Shown piece by piece: positions 11,373 to 22,750 of a stretch of 64,000 nucleotides of DNA (positions are counted from its first letter, which is position 1; every line of letters begins with the position of its first letter). The position numbers and the translations under genes were made by a program. This stretch comes from Hesseltinella vesiculosa (Eukaryota > Mucoromycota > Mucoromycetes > Mucorales > Cunninghamellaceae). A model generated the notes under the pieces. It had not been told where the DNA came from. It saw only the letters and a list, made by a program, of their open reading frames with translations, and searched no databases. The stretch is from the NCBI GenBank assembly GCA_002104935.1, contig MCGT01000001.1:682001-746000 (forward strand), in the 5' to 3' direction.

Positions 11373-12191
11373 TCAAGAGGAGGGAGGTTCATCGGCCGAG
11401 GCTCTGATTTGTTCCAGCAGCATCTTGGTCACAATGTCGCGCAATTCCTCTTCGTCCTCTACGCCGCCTTGGTCTTGTATCCTCTGCATGACCTGTTCAA
11501 TCTGGGTGGCAAAGGCTGCGTCGACTTCGCCGTCGTCCTGGAAGGTTTCTTCTAGAGAGGTATCATCCAACAGGGGCTTTTCTTGTTCCAGGCTTTCGTG
11601 GGTCAGCTCAGCCAGCATCTGAGCCACCTCGACCCAGCCTTCGTTGAAGGCTGCTTGGGCAGGGCTGATGTCTTCGTCGTTCTTGTGTTCCGGATTGGCG
11701 CCGTGCTCCAACATGAACTTGGCCATCTCCACGGTTTCACACACGTACAGCGGTGTATCCTTGTCGGCATCCTCCACATTGATATCGCCGCCATGACTCA
11801 ACAAGCATTCCAGCACTTCCTTTTGAGCGTATGACACGGCAGCATGACTACAAGAGACGATACAAAACACTGAGACCTTCTTTTTGGTATCAGTACGATT
11901 CCAATCTTACATTGGCGTGTAGCCAAATTCGTCCTTGCCATTAGGATCAACACCTTCTTCCAAGAGGACCTACATAAAAGTCGAAGAATGGGCAATGAGA
12001 ATGGGCTATTCCTTCGCATCTTTAATTCTTGATGCCGAGATCCGAGAGGATTTACCTTGATTCGTTCTAGTTGGCCATCGCCTATGAGATTGAAACCGAC
12101 CATGAGAGATCCACGTCTACCATTTTGCTTTTTATCCATTCACATTACCAGCAGCAACCCAAATGTTATCATTTGCCGAAGATGCTTTCAT
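11373..12191 (-). CDS. Small ankyrin-repeat protein (YCR051W-like)
   Basis: Four exons (12149-12191, 12056-12081, 11911-11969, 11373-11847) give 200 residues. The protein opens MKASSANDNIWVAAGDGQLE, then two to three ankyrin repeats: RIKVLLEEGVDPNGKDEFGY-TPIHAAVSY, VLECLLSHGGDINVEDADKD-TPLYVCET and AKFMLEHGANPEHKNDEDIS. The last third is acidic and likely helical. Size and layout resemble yeast YCR051W, a small ankyrin protein without an assigned job. An ATG at 12314 is also in frame with the first exon, but it would add a low-complexity Phe/Ser stretch across an A/T run, so the internal ATG was preferred. Confidence 0.85.
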
Positions 12192-13011
12192 TTTAATAGG
12201 AAGGGGAATCGACGGCAGAAAGGAAGAAGAAGAAGAAGAAAAAAAAAAAAATAGAAACTCAGCTACCTTTTTCAGCGTTGCCTGGACGTCATGCAGTACT
12301 ACCATTCTTGACATGATTCACCCCAGACCTACCATTTAGCTCGACTTTCACATGCTATTACTTTATAGCTTAATCAAGAGACCGCTGATTCACCCACGGT
12401 TCCAGGTTCAAAGCCATCCACGGTCTCAGCCTGAACAGAAGGAACGGTCAAGTGGTGGATGGGACAGGTCAAACCTGAACTCCGTTTTTTGGCTGATTGA
12501 AATGGAGGACGTTATTGCACCGATCACGTATTCAAGCGTGTGTCTTTCTCTCAGACGCCATTGTGCTTTGCCGCGTTCACTTTCGGTCACGCACGCCCAT
12601 GTCTCCAACATGAGCTGATAGCAAGCCAAACATCGCGCTCTTCATCAAGCAACTTCCAGTGACTTTTGCTGGATGCCTTCCACGCATCCTTCACCACGTC
12701 CTTTTTTTTTACGTTTTGCACCCTTTTTACTTTTACGTACGAATCCATTGTGTTTCGCGTCAATGATGTAAAGCACATTTCCAGCTTCTCTCGTTTGAAA
12801 ACAAAAAGAGACGGTCATTAAAAAAATTCTTACCGGAAAAAGAGAAACCACCGGATGCAGGCAGCATGTCAATTCAAACGGCACGAACAATGCATTGCAG
12901 CATGCAGGTTCGCATGAAAAAAAGAAATAAACTGGTAAAAACATGGCAGGCGACGTTGACGTCGCTGACACGTCAGACAATGGGGTAGGCTGATATCCAG
13001 TTTTTTTTTTA
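12192..13011. other. Intergenic, promoter side of ankyrin gene
   Basis: No coding sequence supported. A paired motif TGACGT-n7-ACGTCA lies at 12957-12975, of the kind bound by bZIP factors of the CREB/ATF class. It is about 770 bases upstream of the ankyrin gene start and just past the kinase stop codon. Confidence 0.35.
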
Positions 13012-14851
<1,840 letters not shown>

Positions 14852-15354
14852 GCAAAAGGGAAAGGGATGTGTTGTTGAGAAAGGAAAAGAAAAAAAAAAA
14901 AAAAAGGCGTGCCTAGGGCCTTTTCAGCTGCTTTTCAAGGTCCGGAAATTGGCCTGTCATGGGCGTTCGACTGAGAATCTTTTTGAAAATGAGTGTAGAG
15001 AAATTAAGGAGACGTTCCTTCAAGGGGACAGCTGTTGTCATGCTATCGTCTCCCATCACCTCTTGTACTGTTTTTTTTTTTTTATTTTGTCTGCTTAATT
15101 TTCACCCGCTGCTTTCCAAAAGCGTCATTTTTCATACTGTCGTCTTTGTTATTTTTTCAAGTTCCTTTCTTTTTACTTTTTTTTTTTTTTTTTTTTTTTT
15201 CTGCAACGTCGTTCACCCCAATGAGCAAACCGTTTTCCAATTAAAACAAGACATTTCATTCCCCCTGAACACCATCCCTTAACCCTCAGCAGTGTCATCA
15301 TTTTGTTGTGAATTCTATTTTTCTTGTACTGGCACCTTTTTCATCGTTTTTATC
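14852..15354. other. Divergent promoter region
   Basis: Spacer between the kinase start (minus) and the capping-like gene start (plus). It includes an A run at 14889-14905 and a T run of more than 20 at about 15178-15200. No gene seen. Confidence 0.4.
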
Positions 15355-15488
15355 ATGACCGCCCCGAATCCTTCTCATGAATTTACAATACCTGAAGCCA
15401 TTGGAAAACGCGTCGATCCCACCTATTCCCAAACTCTTCACACTCAAGTAAAACAGCTCTTAAATATTCATCACAATGGGTAAAACAC

Positions 15489-15524
<36 letters not shown>

Positions 15525-18319
15525 ACAATAAAAATAACAAACTACCCTGATTATTTCTTAGCTTTCCTGGCACTCGCCCCGTCCTCTTTGAAGCCAAACA
15601 CCTCGATACACTAGAACGTGAAGACTATTTTGTTTGTGATCGCAACTTCACCGCTCGTTGCTTGCTATTTTTCACCAAAACTCCAAAAGGCTACGCTTCC
15701 TTTATGGTACAAACAGAAAACCCTTTTTTATTATCTGCATCCTCACTCCCTCTTTTTTTTTTTTTTAATTCTTCATTCGACAGTTGAATGGCCATCACAC
15801 TTGGTTTTATATTCCTCAGCTTTTGTTTCCTTCACGATCACGCGATAATGAATTCCTTACCGACACTCTGATGGATGGCGAACTCATCTTGGAAAACGAA
15901 ATCGAGGTAAAAAAAAAATCAAAACAAGAAAAAAGAAACCACGTGATAGAATGAGCTAAAGTGACACACTTTTTTTACGCTTTAGAAAACTTGGCGCTTT
16001 TTGATATATGATCTGATGGTTTTAAACGGCACATCCATTGTCCAAAGATCGTTTAGCACGCGACTTGGTGTAAGTACCAGAGAAAACCCTCGCAACTCTC
16101 ACTCACTGCCTTTCTCGACAGATGCTCCGACAAGAAGTCTTACATCCTTGGAAGGCATGCTACCAAGCCGATCCAACGCACCCTCCTCCCATCCCGTAAG
16201 AACCACCCGGTACCGCTTTTATCCTGCTCACCGATTTTTATTGAACCATAGCATCGAATTAAAACGAATGGAACGCTCGTATGGATCCCATATCGTTTTT
16301 GACCAGATACATAAATCGCAGAGTCGCAAGGATAGCATCATCTGGACACCTGTCAAGTGCCCGTATGTACCTGGTGTTTGTGACAAGCTGTATGTACAAC
16401 GATTTATCACTTGGCCATCCAAATTCACTTTTTTTTTTTTTTTAGACTGAAGTGGAAACCGCCTGAAATGATCGTGCTCAACTTTAGAATCAACGCCAAG
16501 TGGAGCAATGAACACAAGCCCATCTACTCTTTGGATGTCCTGTCCAATGTCACGTATAAATTCTACGACCATTTCCAACCTGAGCCGGAACTAGCCATAA
16601 GGTAAAGGCAAAGAAAAGGAAAAGACGGTGCCATCTTACCCCTCCTTTCCCTGTGTAGGTGGAAAGAAAATCTCCCCGACGGCCGAATTGCCGAGTGCCG
16701 GTAAGTAACGCTGATTCCTTTCGCGGCCGTGATGCTGAGCATCCCTCTTTTTTCTTCTTCTTAGCTACGATCCCAGCTGGCAAGTGACCATTGTTGAACA
16801 AGGTTATGCCCCCGTCGTCCGTACGGGTGGTTGGAGGTTTGTTAAGCAGCAAAAAAAAAAAAAAAAAAAACAAGGAAAGAGAATTTACAAGTGTTATTTG
16901 TCTGGTAGATTTGTTCGATTTTGCGACGAAAAGACAGCAACCGTCGACAGCGAACAGGATGCAAAGGAGGCGATGCACATGGTCAAGCAAGGCGTGCCCA
17001 AAGACCAGCTGCTGACCCACATGGACCGGATCCGCAAAGCCTGGAAAGCTCGCGAAAAAGGCATTTTTCCCCCGTCAAAACCCTCCCTGCCTGGCAGCAC
17101 CAACGATCACAGCACCAGCCCCGTCCTCCCCTCCCCTAGTCTCGACACAGCCTCACGCCAAAACTCCATCGATTTTATGTTCAAATCGCGGCAGAACTCA
17201 GTCGACGAATCGTGGAAACCTCGCCAAGGATCGATCACCGAAGTCCCTGATCCTGTCGCCAAGGATTCTCACCTCAAACGCTTGCGTAGCCCGACACCGG
17301 AAGTCGACATACCCAAACTCGATTCTTCCAACACCATCACATCTAGCAACTCATCCGAGCCGACGGAACCTGCCATGGCTTCGCCTACCTTGGCTGCTCA
17401 TGACCTCCCACTGCACCTCGCCACCCAGTCAAATCAACTGTCGCCACGTACGGAAAGGAAGCACGCCAATAAGCGTAGCAAGATCAACGAGCAGGACCAG
17501 ATGACCCATGACCGCACTCTCCCAATGGACCATCGCCAGCCAACACCGCCACCACCACCTTCGCCTCCCCACGCCCCGCCGCCCCAACACCAGCCACGGA
17601 ACAGCAGCATCCACAATCTCCTCACTTCCCCACAAGACCCGCACGTCAAGCCCGAAGACCACCAGGAACGTCAGCCTACACCCACCGACCCTCACCAACA
17701 GCAACGGCCTATCTTAGCCACTGACAGCCATTACCCGATCAAACGCATGTCACCTTCTTCCTCACCCCACTCCCGGTCATCCACGTCGTCTACTTCGTCG
17801 TTATACAAACGGCATTCTTCCTCAACGCCCACCCAGCCGACCGCCTCTACATACCCTCCTCCGTCATCCTCATCAAGGCTGTACCAGCTCTCCAGCCTGC
17901 TCCAGGCGCAATCGCTGACCGCCTCTCCTCCTCCTCCACCTCATGCCAATGCGCCTGTCCAGCCGCAGCAGCCCACCTTCCTCAACTTTCCTGTCGAGAC
18001 CAACACCCGGTCGTATAGCCAGGCCGAACTGGGACCCCTCTCGCCCTCCCAGTCCACGCCTCCTCCACGCCGCTCCTTCCAACCGTTCACCCCACCCGTC
18101 CCCCAGCACCAACCTCTGCCTTACGCACCCTACGCGCCTACCCATCCTAGCCATCCTCCTCAAAAACATCCTAGCCATCCTCATTATCAGCCCTACTTCC
18201 CACAACCACCAGCGGCCTCCATGCCGCCCGCCATGTCGCCCTCTGTCTCGTCCCATCCCTCGGCCCCTTCTTCGAACAAGTCCTCGGCCAAAACCAAAAT
18301 CAACTTCATTTTGAATTGA
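15355..18319 (+). CDS. mRNA guanylyltransferase-like protein lacking the KxDG motif
   Basis: Ten exons (15355-15479, 15562-15706, 15784-15906, 15986-16069, 16122-16195, 16252-16389, 16446-16601, 16659-16700, 16765-16836, 16909-18319) sum to 2370 bases, 789 residues. The order and wording of capping-enzyme motifs are clear. FPGTRPVLFEAKHLDTLE leads into the active-site strand, motif III is DGEL (121-124), IIIa is RFLIYDLMVLNG, IV is SIIWTPVKCPYVPG, V is LLKWKPPE (Lys232, Lys234) and VI is WRFVRFCDEK. The catalytic motif (normally K-T-D-G after a Cys-Glu pair) reads CDRNFTAR, with Arg69 where the GMP-accepting lysine should be. Motif VI also has Cys for the usual Arg (RFCDEK). After residue 340 a Pro/Ser/His-rich tail of about 430 residues follows, with three RQ(N/G)S repeats. 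It is probably catalytically dead; role unknown. Confidence 0.9.
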
Positions 18320-18544
18320 CCTCTCTGAATTCCACTTCTCTTCCACTGTGCATTCCCCTTTCTCGTTTTATTTGTGCAATGTAGCTAGATACCAGTTTTT
18401 CCCTCCCCTTGTTTATATTTTTACACCTCATGTTGTCACATTGTGTTCCATATTTACTTCTTTTGTGTGCAATAAAAAAAAAAACAAATTTGTCAGGTTC
18501 ATCTGCTGCTCGGGCGAGGCAAGTTTCGTTCACAAATGGACCGC

Positions 18545-20145
18545 CTAGCTCTGACGGCCACGGTGCGGTCCAACGTACACTGGCCGTCCAGATGGCGTAA
18601 ACTAATTGGACAAGAACAATGTGAGTTTCAAGAGGAAGGAAGCTGAGAGGTGGGATGTGTACCTGGTAATTGTCGTCAAACACAAGTCCAGAGGGTAAAA
18701 TCACACTTCGGTAAAAATCTAAAAGGAAGGCCGTTCAATGTTCTCTTCTGTTGCCCGGCCCTTGTCCGCTTACTGCTGCATTGATAACCGACGCTGGTAT
18801 ATGTAAAAAAAAAAAAAAAAAAAGTGGTTGGTGCATTTCTTCTTTTGATGGCTCTCCAAATTTACCGATGAGGAATGTAACTTGCAAATACGCCCCACTA
18901 TAAACGAAAAAGAGGATGCGCCTGTTTCAGCCAAGTCTGTTTCCAAGCTATGTCGCTTACCTTGTCACCACATCCATATTCTTTGGCCACTTTTAAGAAC
19001 ACCTCCTTTTCAGGCTCTGTCCAATCACCTGTCCATTGTTCCTGATCGTACAAATAAAAAGAGCATGAGAAGCCAAAGCGTCTTGCAGACACTTACCATG
19101 CCAGGCTCATTATGGCGATAAAAATACATGTTGGGATTCTTCTTGAACATTTGCTGCGCAATCGACTGTAAAAAGAGAGCATAGGTGAATGGACATCATC
19201 AACACAGGTGATATCACTTACACGAGCACTATATCGACCGGTTCCACCGGTCTTTCGCTTTTGCCCTGTGCCCAAGGGGTCTTTGAAGGAGAAGGTGCCG
19301 CCGCCGTTCTTTTCCCAAGCGTCTTGGGCCGACGTTTCAAATTGATACTTGTCGATCAGCTCCGGGTTGATCCAACCTATAAAGATAGGCATCAGGCAAC
19401 TTCAATTCCTCGCTTTTCATTCCTTCACTGACCTGAGAAGTGTCCATCCGTTTGAATTGCCTTGTCTCGGACGCTTTTACTGAAAAAGTTTTCGGCCTTG
19501 ATCAACTGCCCATCCCAGAGCTCATCATCCACTTCCTGGCGCTGCACGCCTTGTTGCTGAGCATCATAAAAAAAAAAAAGCATCAGAGCCTGCTGTGTCT
19601 TTTTTGTCGCTCGTGTTCTGGTGTTGCCTTGCCTGGTCGTCCTCGGCTGCTTCAGCCAACTCTTCCAGTTCTGTGATTTTCGGTGGGGACACGCCTCGTA
19701 GCCTTGATGATTGTCGGCGCGGTGGCAGTACTTTTTTCACCCTGGCACCTAGATCAGAACAAAAAGAGAGATGAATCCACCATTGGCTACGTCCGATCCC
19801 AAAACTTACCAGGCGTCCTTGGCTTGGGTTTTCGTTTTGGCAGCCTGGCATTCAATAGAGTGATCAGCATGGACAGTGTAAGAGAGGCATAGGATGGTCA
19901 TTTCCGCCATTATCTTACTTGGTGACCGATGGATTTGTTTCAGTGGGAACGGGTGATGTGGGACTGTCGAACAGATTCAGGCGAGCTTCACCCAATTGGA
20001 ATTGCTCTAAAAGCTTCTTGTTGCGCTCAATGTTGGCGAGACGCTGTTGCTCTAATAAAGCAAACACCCACAAAACATCGTAGTTAGCAACACCACCTCT
20101 CCAACTGTTAAATTTCACCCTACCATAGTCATTTAATGTCCCCAT
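18545..20145 (-). CDS. SANT/Myb-like domain protein, unknown function
   Basis: Eight or more small exons. It starts MGTLNDYEQQRLANIERNKK and LLEQFQLG, then a basic segment (KLPKRKPKPRTPG, RRQSSRLRGVSPP) like the N-termini of several chromatin-associated proteins. The middle has DELWDGQLIKAENFF and HFSGWINPELIDKYQ. The C-terminal part reads WTGDWTEPEKEVFLKVAKEY-GCGDK-WGVFASYIPHRVGYQCSNFY, a Trp-spaced helix pattern like a SANT domain. It closes with RSVILPSGLVFDDNYQ and SGRPVYVG. The final exons are tiny (18663-18718 and 18545-18601, with one of about 20 bases before them) and are supported by frame continuity. I recognise this C-terminal arrangement from uncharacterised fungal proteins but cannot name a function. 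Nuclear location is inferred from the basic segment. Confidence 0.75.
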
Positions 20146-20857
20146 TGTTTGTTGTTCTGAACAAGAAAAAAAAAAAAAACAGAAAGGGGAGACCTGAAAA
20201 AAAAAAAAAAAAGATTGTCAAAAATGGCGGCGCGCCGTGCTGGCGTTTAATTTTCATCGACAGAACCAGAACAAACTCAGCGTCCTGCTAACGGCCACCA
20301 AGACATCTTGACAGCTCATCGACTCCTCCTCTTCCTCTTTCACCAAGAAACAAAAGGAGTACACAGCTTGACACTCTGTATCGAGAAAGTGTGGCTTCTC
20401 TTCTTAGTCGTGGTCTGAGGCGAGGTATTGGCAATGTCATTCAATGGTTTTATGAACGTACCCATCATTCATGCCTCGTGGTCCTTTGGCTAAGCCTAGC
20501 CTTTTCTTATCAGGCTATCTTCAAGCTGGAGGAAATAAGAAAGGCAGCCGAGCGTATTGGCTTGCAAGTTGTTCCCAAGAAAAACCACTAGGCAGAGGCT
20601 ATCCATCCACCACACCAAGATTGGCCGTCGACATTTTACTTGGCAATAGAACTGGTAAGAAGAAGCCAATAGAAGATGTCCACTACGCTTGATGTGGAGA
20701 AAGCGATTGAAAATCATGCATGAACAGCGTAGTAACATCCTGTACAAGCCACCTGCCAAATCGAGCGCTGCTTCCTTTTTTTTTTTTTTTTCTTTTTTGT
20801 CTGCGCCCACGATTTTTTTTCTTTTTTTCCTTCTCACTCTTTCAATACCTCATCGCC
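20146..20857. other. Divergent spacer with a possible small gene
   Basis: The 20391-20700 stretch looks partly coding on the plus strand. A good acceptor at about 20512-20514 (TTCTTATCAG) precedes a frame reading AIFKLEEIRKAAERIGLQVV-PKKNH and stop at 20591. A possible start is the ATG near 20434 with a donor about 24 bases later. Another frame stays open to 20693. I recognise no family. The Mrt4 promoter must also lie here; a T run is at 20777-20793. Confidence 0.3.
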
Positions 20858-21843
20858 ATGCCCAAATCAAAACGCAACAAGATCGGTATGTCATTCACGT
20901 TTTAAAATAGTCGGTGTTGGATCGTCTTGCTGCTACGATCTTGATCCATTGTGATCCTGGCAGCCGGGGTCCTGCGAAATGAAAGAAGAAGCAATGCACT
21001 CACCCTGTCGCTTTCCATTTTGAACTAGTGTCCTTGACGAAAACTGACAAGCAAGGCCATGAAGGCAAAGAAAAGCTCATTGATCAGGTAATTTTTTTTT
21101 TCTTTGCTGGAATGCTGGTGTGTAGCGGCACTGTGAATCAGGAGGAGGAGGAAAAAGGAAGTGGCTAATCCGGAATGCCTTGGCCATGTGTATTGTAGAT
21201 CCATGAATGCGTTGATAACTATGAATACATTTGGGTGTTCTCGGTGCAAGACATGCGTAACACCTTTTTGAAAGACATTCGCAATGATCTCAAGTCGACA
21301 TCTCGCTTATTCTTGGGCCGTAACCGCGTGATGGCCAAGGCTTTGGGCACCACTCCTGAAGAAGAGTACAAGGAAGGTTTGGCTGGCCTGGCCAAGGAAT
21401 TGCGCAACGAAGTCGGTCTGTTGTTCACCAACAAGGCTCCTGAAAACATCAAGGATTACTTTGAAAGCTACACACAACCCGACTATGCTCGCTCCGGCAA
21501 CGTGGCTACCGAATCCGTCCAGCTGTCCGAAGGTCCTGTCAAGCGTGGTCCTGACAACATGCCTCACAACATGGAACCTTTATTACGGCAGTTGGGTATG
21601 CCCACCTCTCTGGTCAATGGCATTGTCACCTTGCATGCTCCTTACATGATTTGTCGCGAAGGCGAAACCCTGTCCACCAACCAAGCCCATCTCTTGGTAA
21701 GCCTCTTTTTTTTTTTTTCAGCGTCTCCTGGTGGTTATTCACGATGCTTTCCTCCTTGATAGAAACTATTCTACCACCAATTGGCTGAGTTCCGTGTGCA
21801 GTTGACTTGCTACTACCACAAAGGTCAAGTGGTGCAATTGTAG
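20858..21843 (+). CDS. Mrt4, ribosome assembly factor (P0-like)
   Basis: Four exons (20858-20885, 21029-21087, 21199-21696, 21763-21843) give 221 residues. It starts MPKSKRNKIVSLTKT, typical of Mrt4. The uL10-like fold follows: LIDQIHECVDNYEYIWVFSV, RNTFLKDIRNDLKSTSRLFL, GRNRVMAKALG, then EVGLLFTNKAPENIKDYF, ARSGNVATESV and MEPLLRQLGMPTSLVNGIV. It ends with YHKGQVVQL. Mrt4 occupies the position of ribosomal stalk protein P0 on pre-60S particles in the nucleolus and is exchanged for P0 during maturation. The acidic C-terminal tail of P0 is absent, as expected for Mrt4. Confidence 0.96.
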
Positions 21844-22750
21844 TTATAGAGCTGTCAGCGTTTCATTTCCCTTGCCGCCCCCCTTTGATCACTCGTCTCC
21901 CACCACATTTTTTTTTTCACCCATCTTTCAATGTCACCCTTTTTCTTTTATATATACACGCATCCTTTCTATTCTCTCTAGTCTCATTCATCAACAGAAA
22001 TAAAAGCCTCATGTGCCATGTCAACCACCAAAAAAAAAAAAAAAAAAAAGACGACGCTTTCTATCCAATCCTGTACTGTATACGAGTACAAAATGATGGG
22101 ATATGACCATAGTTAGATTTATGGGCTAGTTAGACACAGGGGCAATGGACAAAAGAGCCTAAACGCCTAGAGAACAAAAACATAAAGCATTTTCAGTGTG
22201 AGCGTGTTGTTTATTCTCCTTTTTCTTTTTTCAGGGTATACCAATCATCGCGCAAATCACCTGTTCATGAGCAGGAGTAAAGTTCTATGGTTACTGTCAA
22301 GGCTACGAGATTCAAGATGCCATTAGACATCAGGTCAGCTCAACCGCACATTTTGCTCACGCCAAAGATTGCGATTTGGCCGAGCATACCCAGCAACTCT
22401 GCCTCTCTGAAGCTTACCTCTTGAAGCAGCCTGCTTTACTCTCTTACATCGGCTTACTTTCCTGCTTGGCATTGCCCTCTTGCTTCGGTGTGCCTACTGA
22501 CGCCTGGCTGAGCCCGCTCTCTTCTTGTTTTGACCTGCATTCATGTTTCTGCGCGCCTGCTGTTTTGGTCTGCCATCTTGCTCCAAGTAGCTACCGGTTC
22601 AGGCGTAGTATTGCATTCAAAATAAAGTGCAATTTGGCATTCCGGGGAGCTGCCAATTTTTTTGGCATTTTCCGTGCCTCCAGCTTCTCCTTTTTTTTTC
22701 TCTTTTCACTTCATTGCTTGTTTCATGCTCAACCAAGTATATCTAAACTA
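21844..22750. other. Intergenic
   Basis: Spacer between Mrt4 and the golgin gene. One open frame (22376-22921, plus) is Leu/Ser/Cys-rich and has no start ATG in context; it probably reflects composition. A T run is at 21909-21918 and an A run at 22031-22049. Confidence 0.4.

Noticed and set aside
12192..12314. Upstream in-frame ATG extension of the ankyrin gene
   Set aside because: Would add a Phe/Ser run over an A/T tract; the internal ATG gives a standard N-terminus and exon sum divisible by three.
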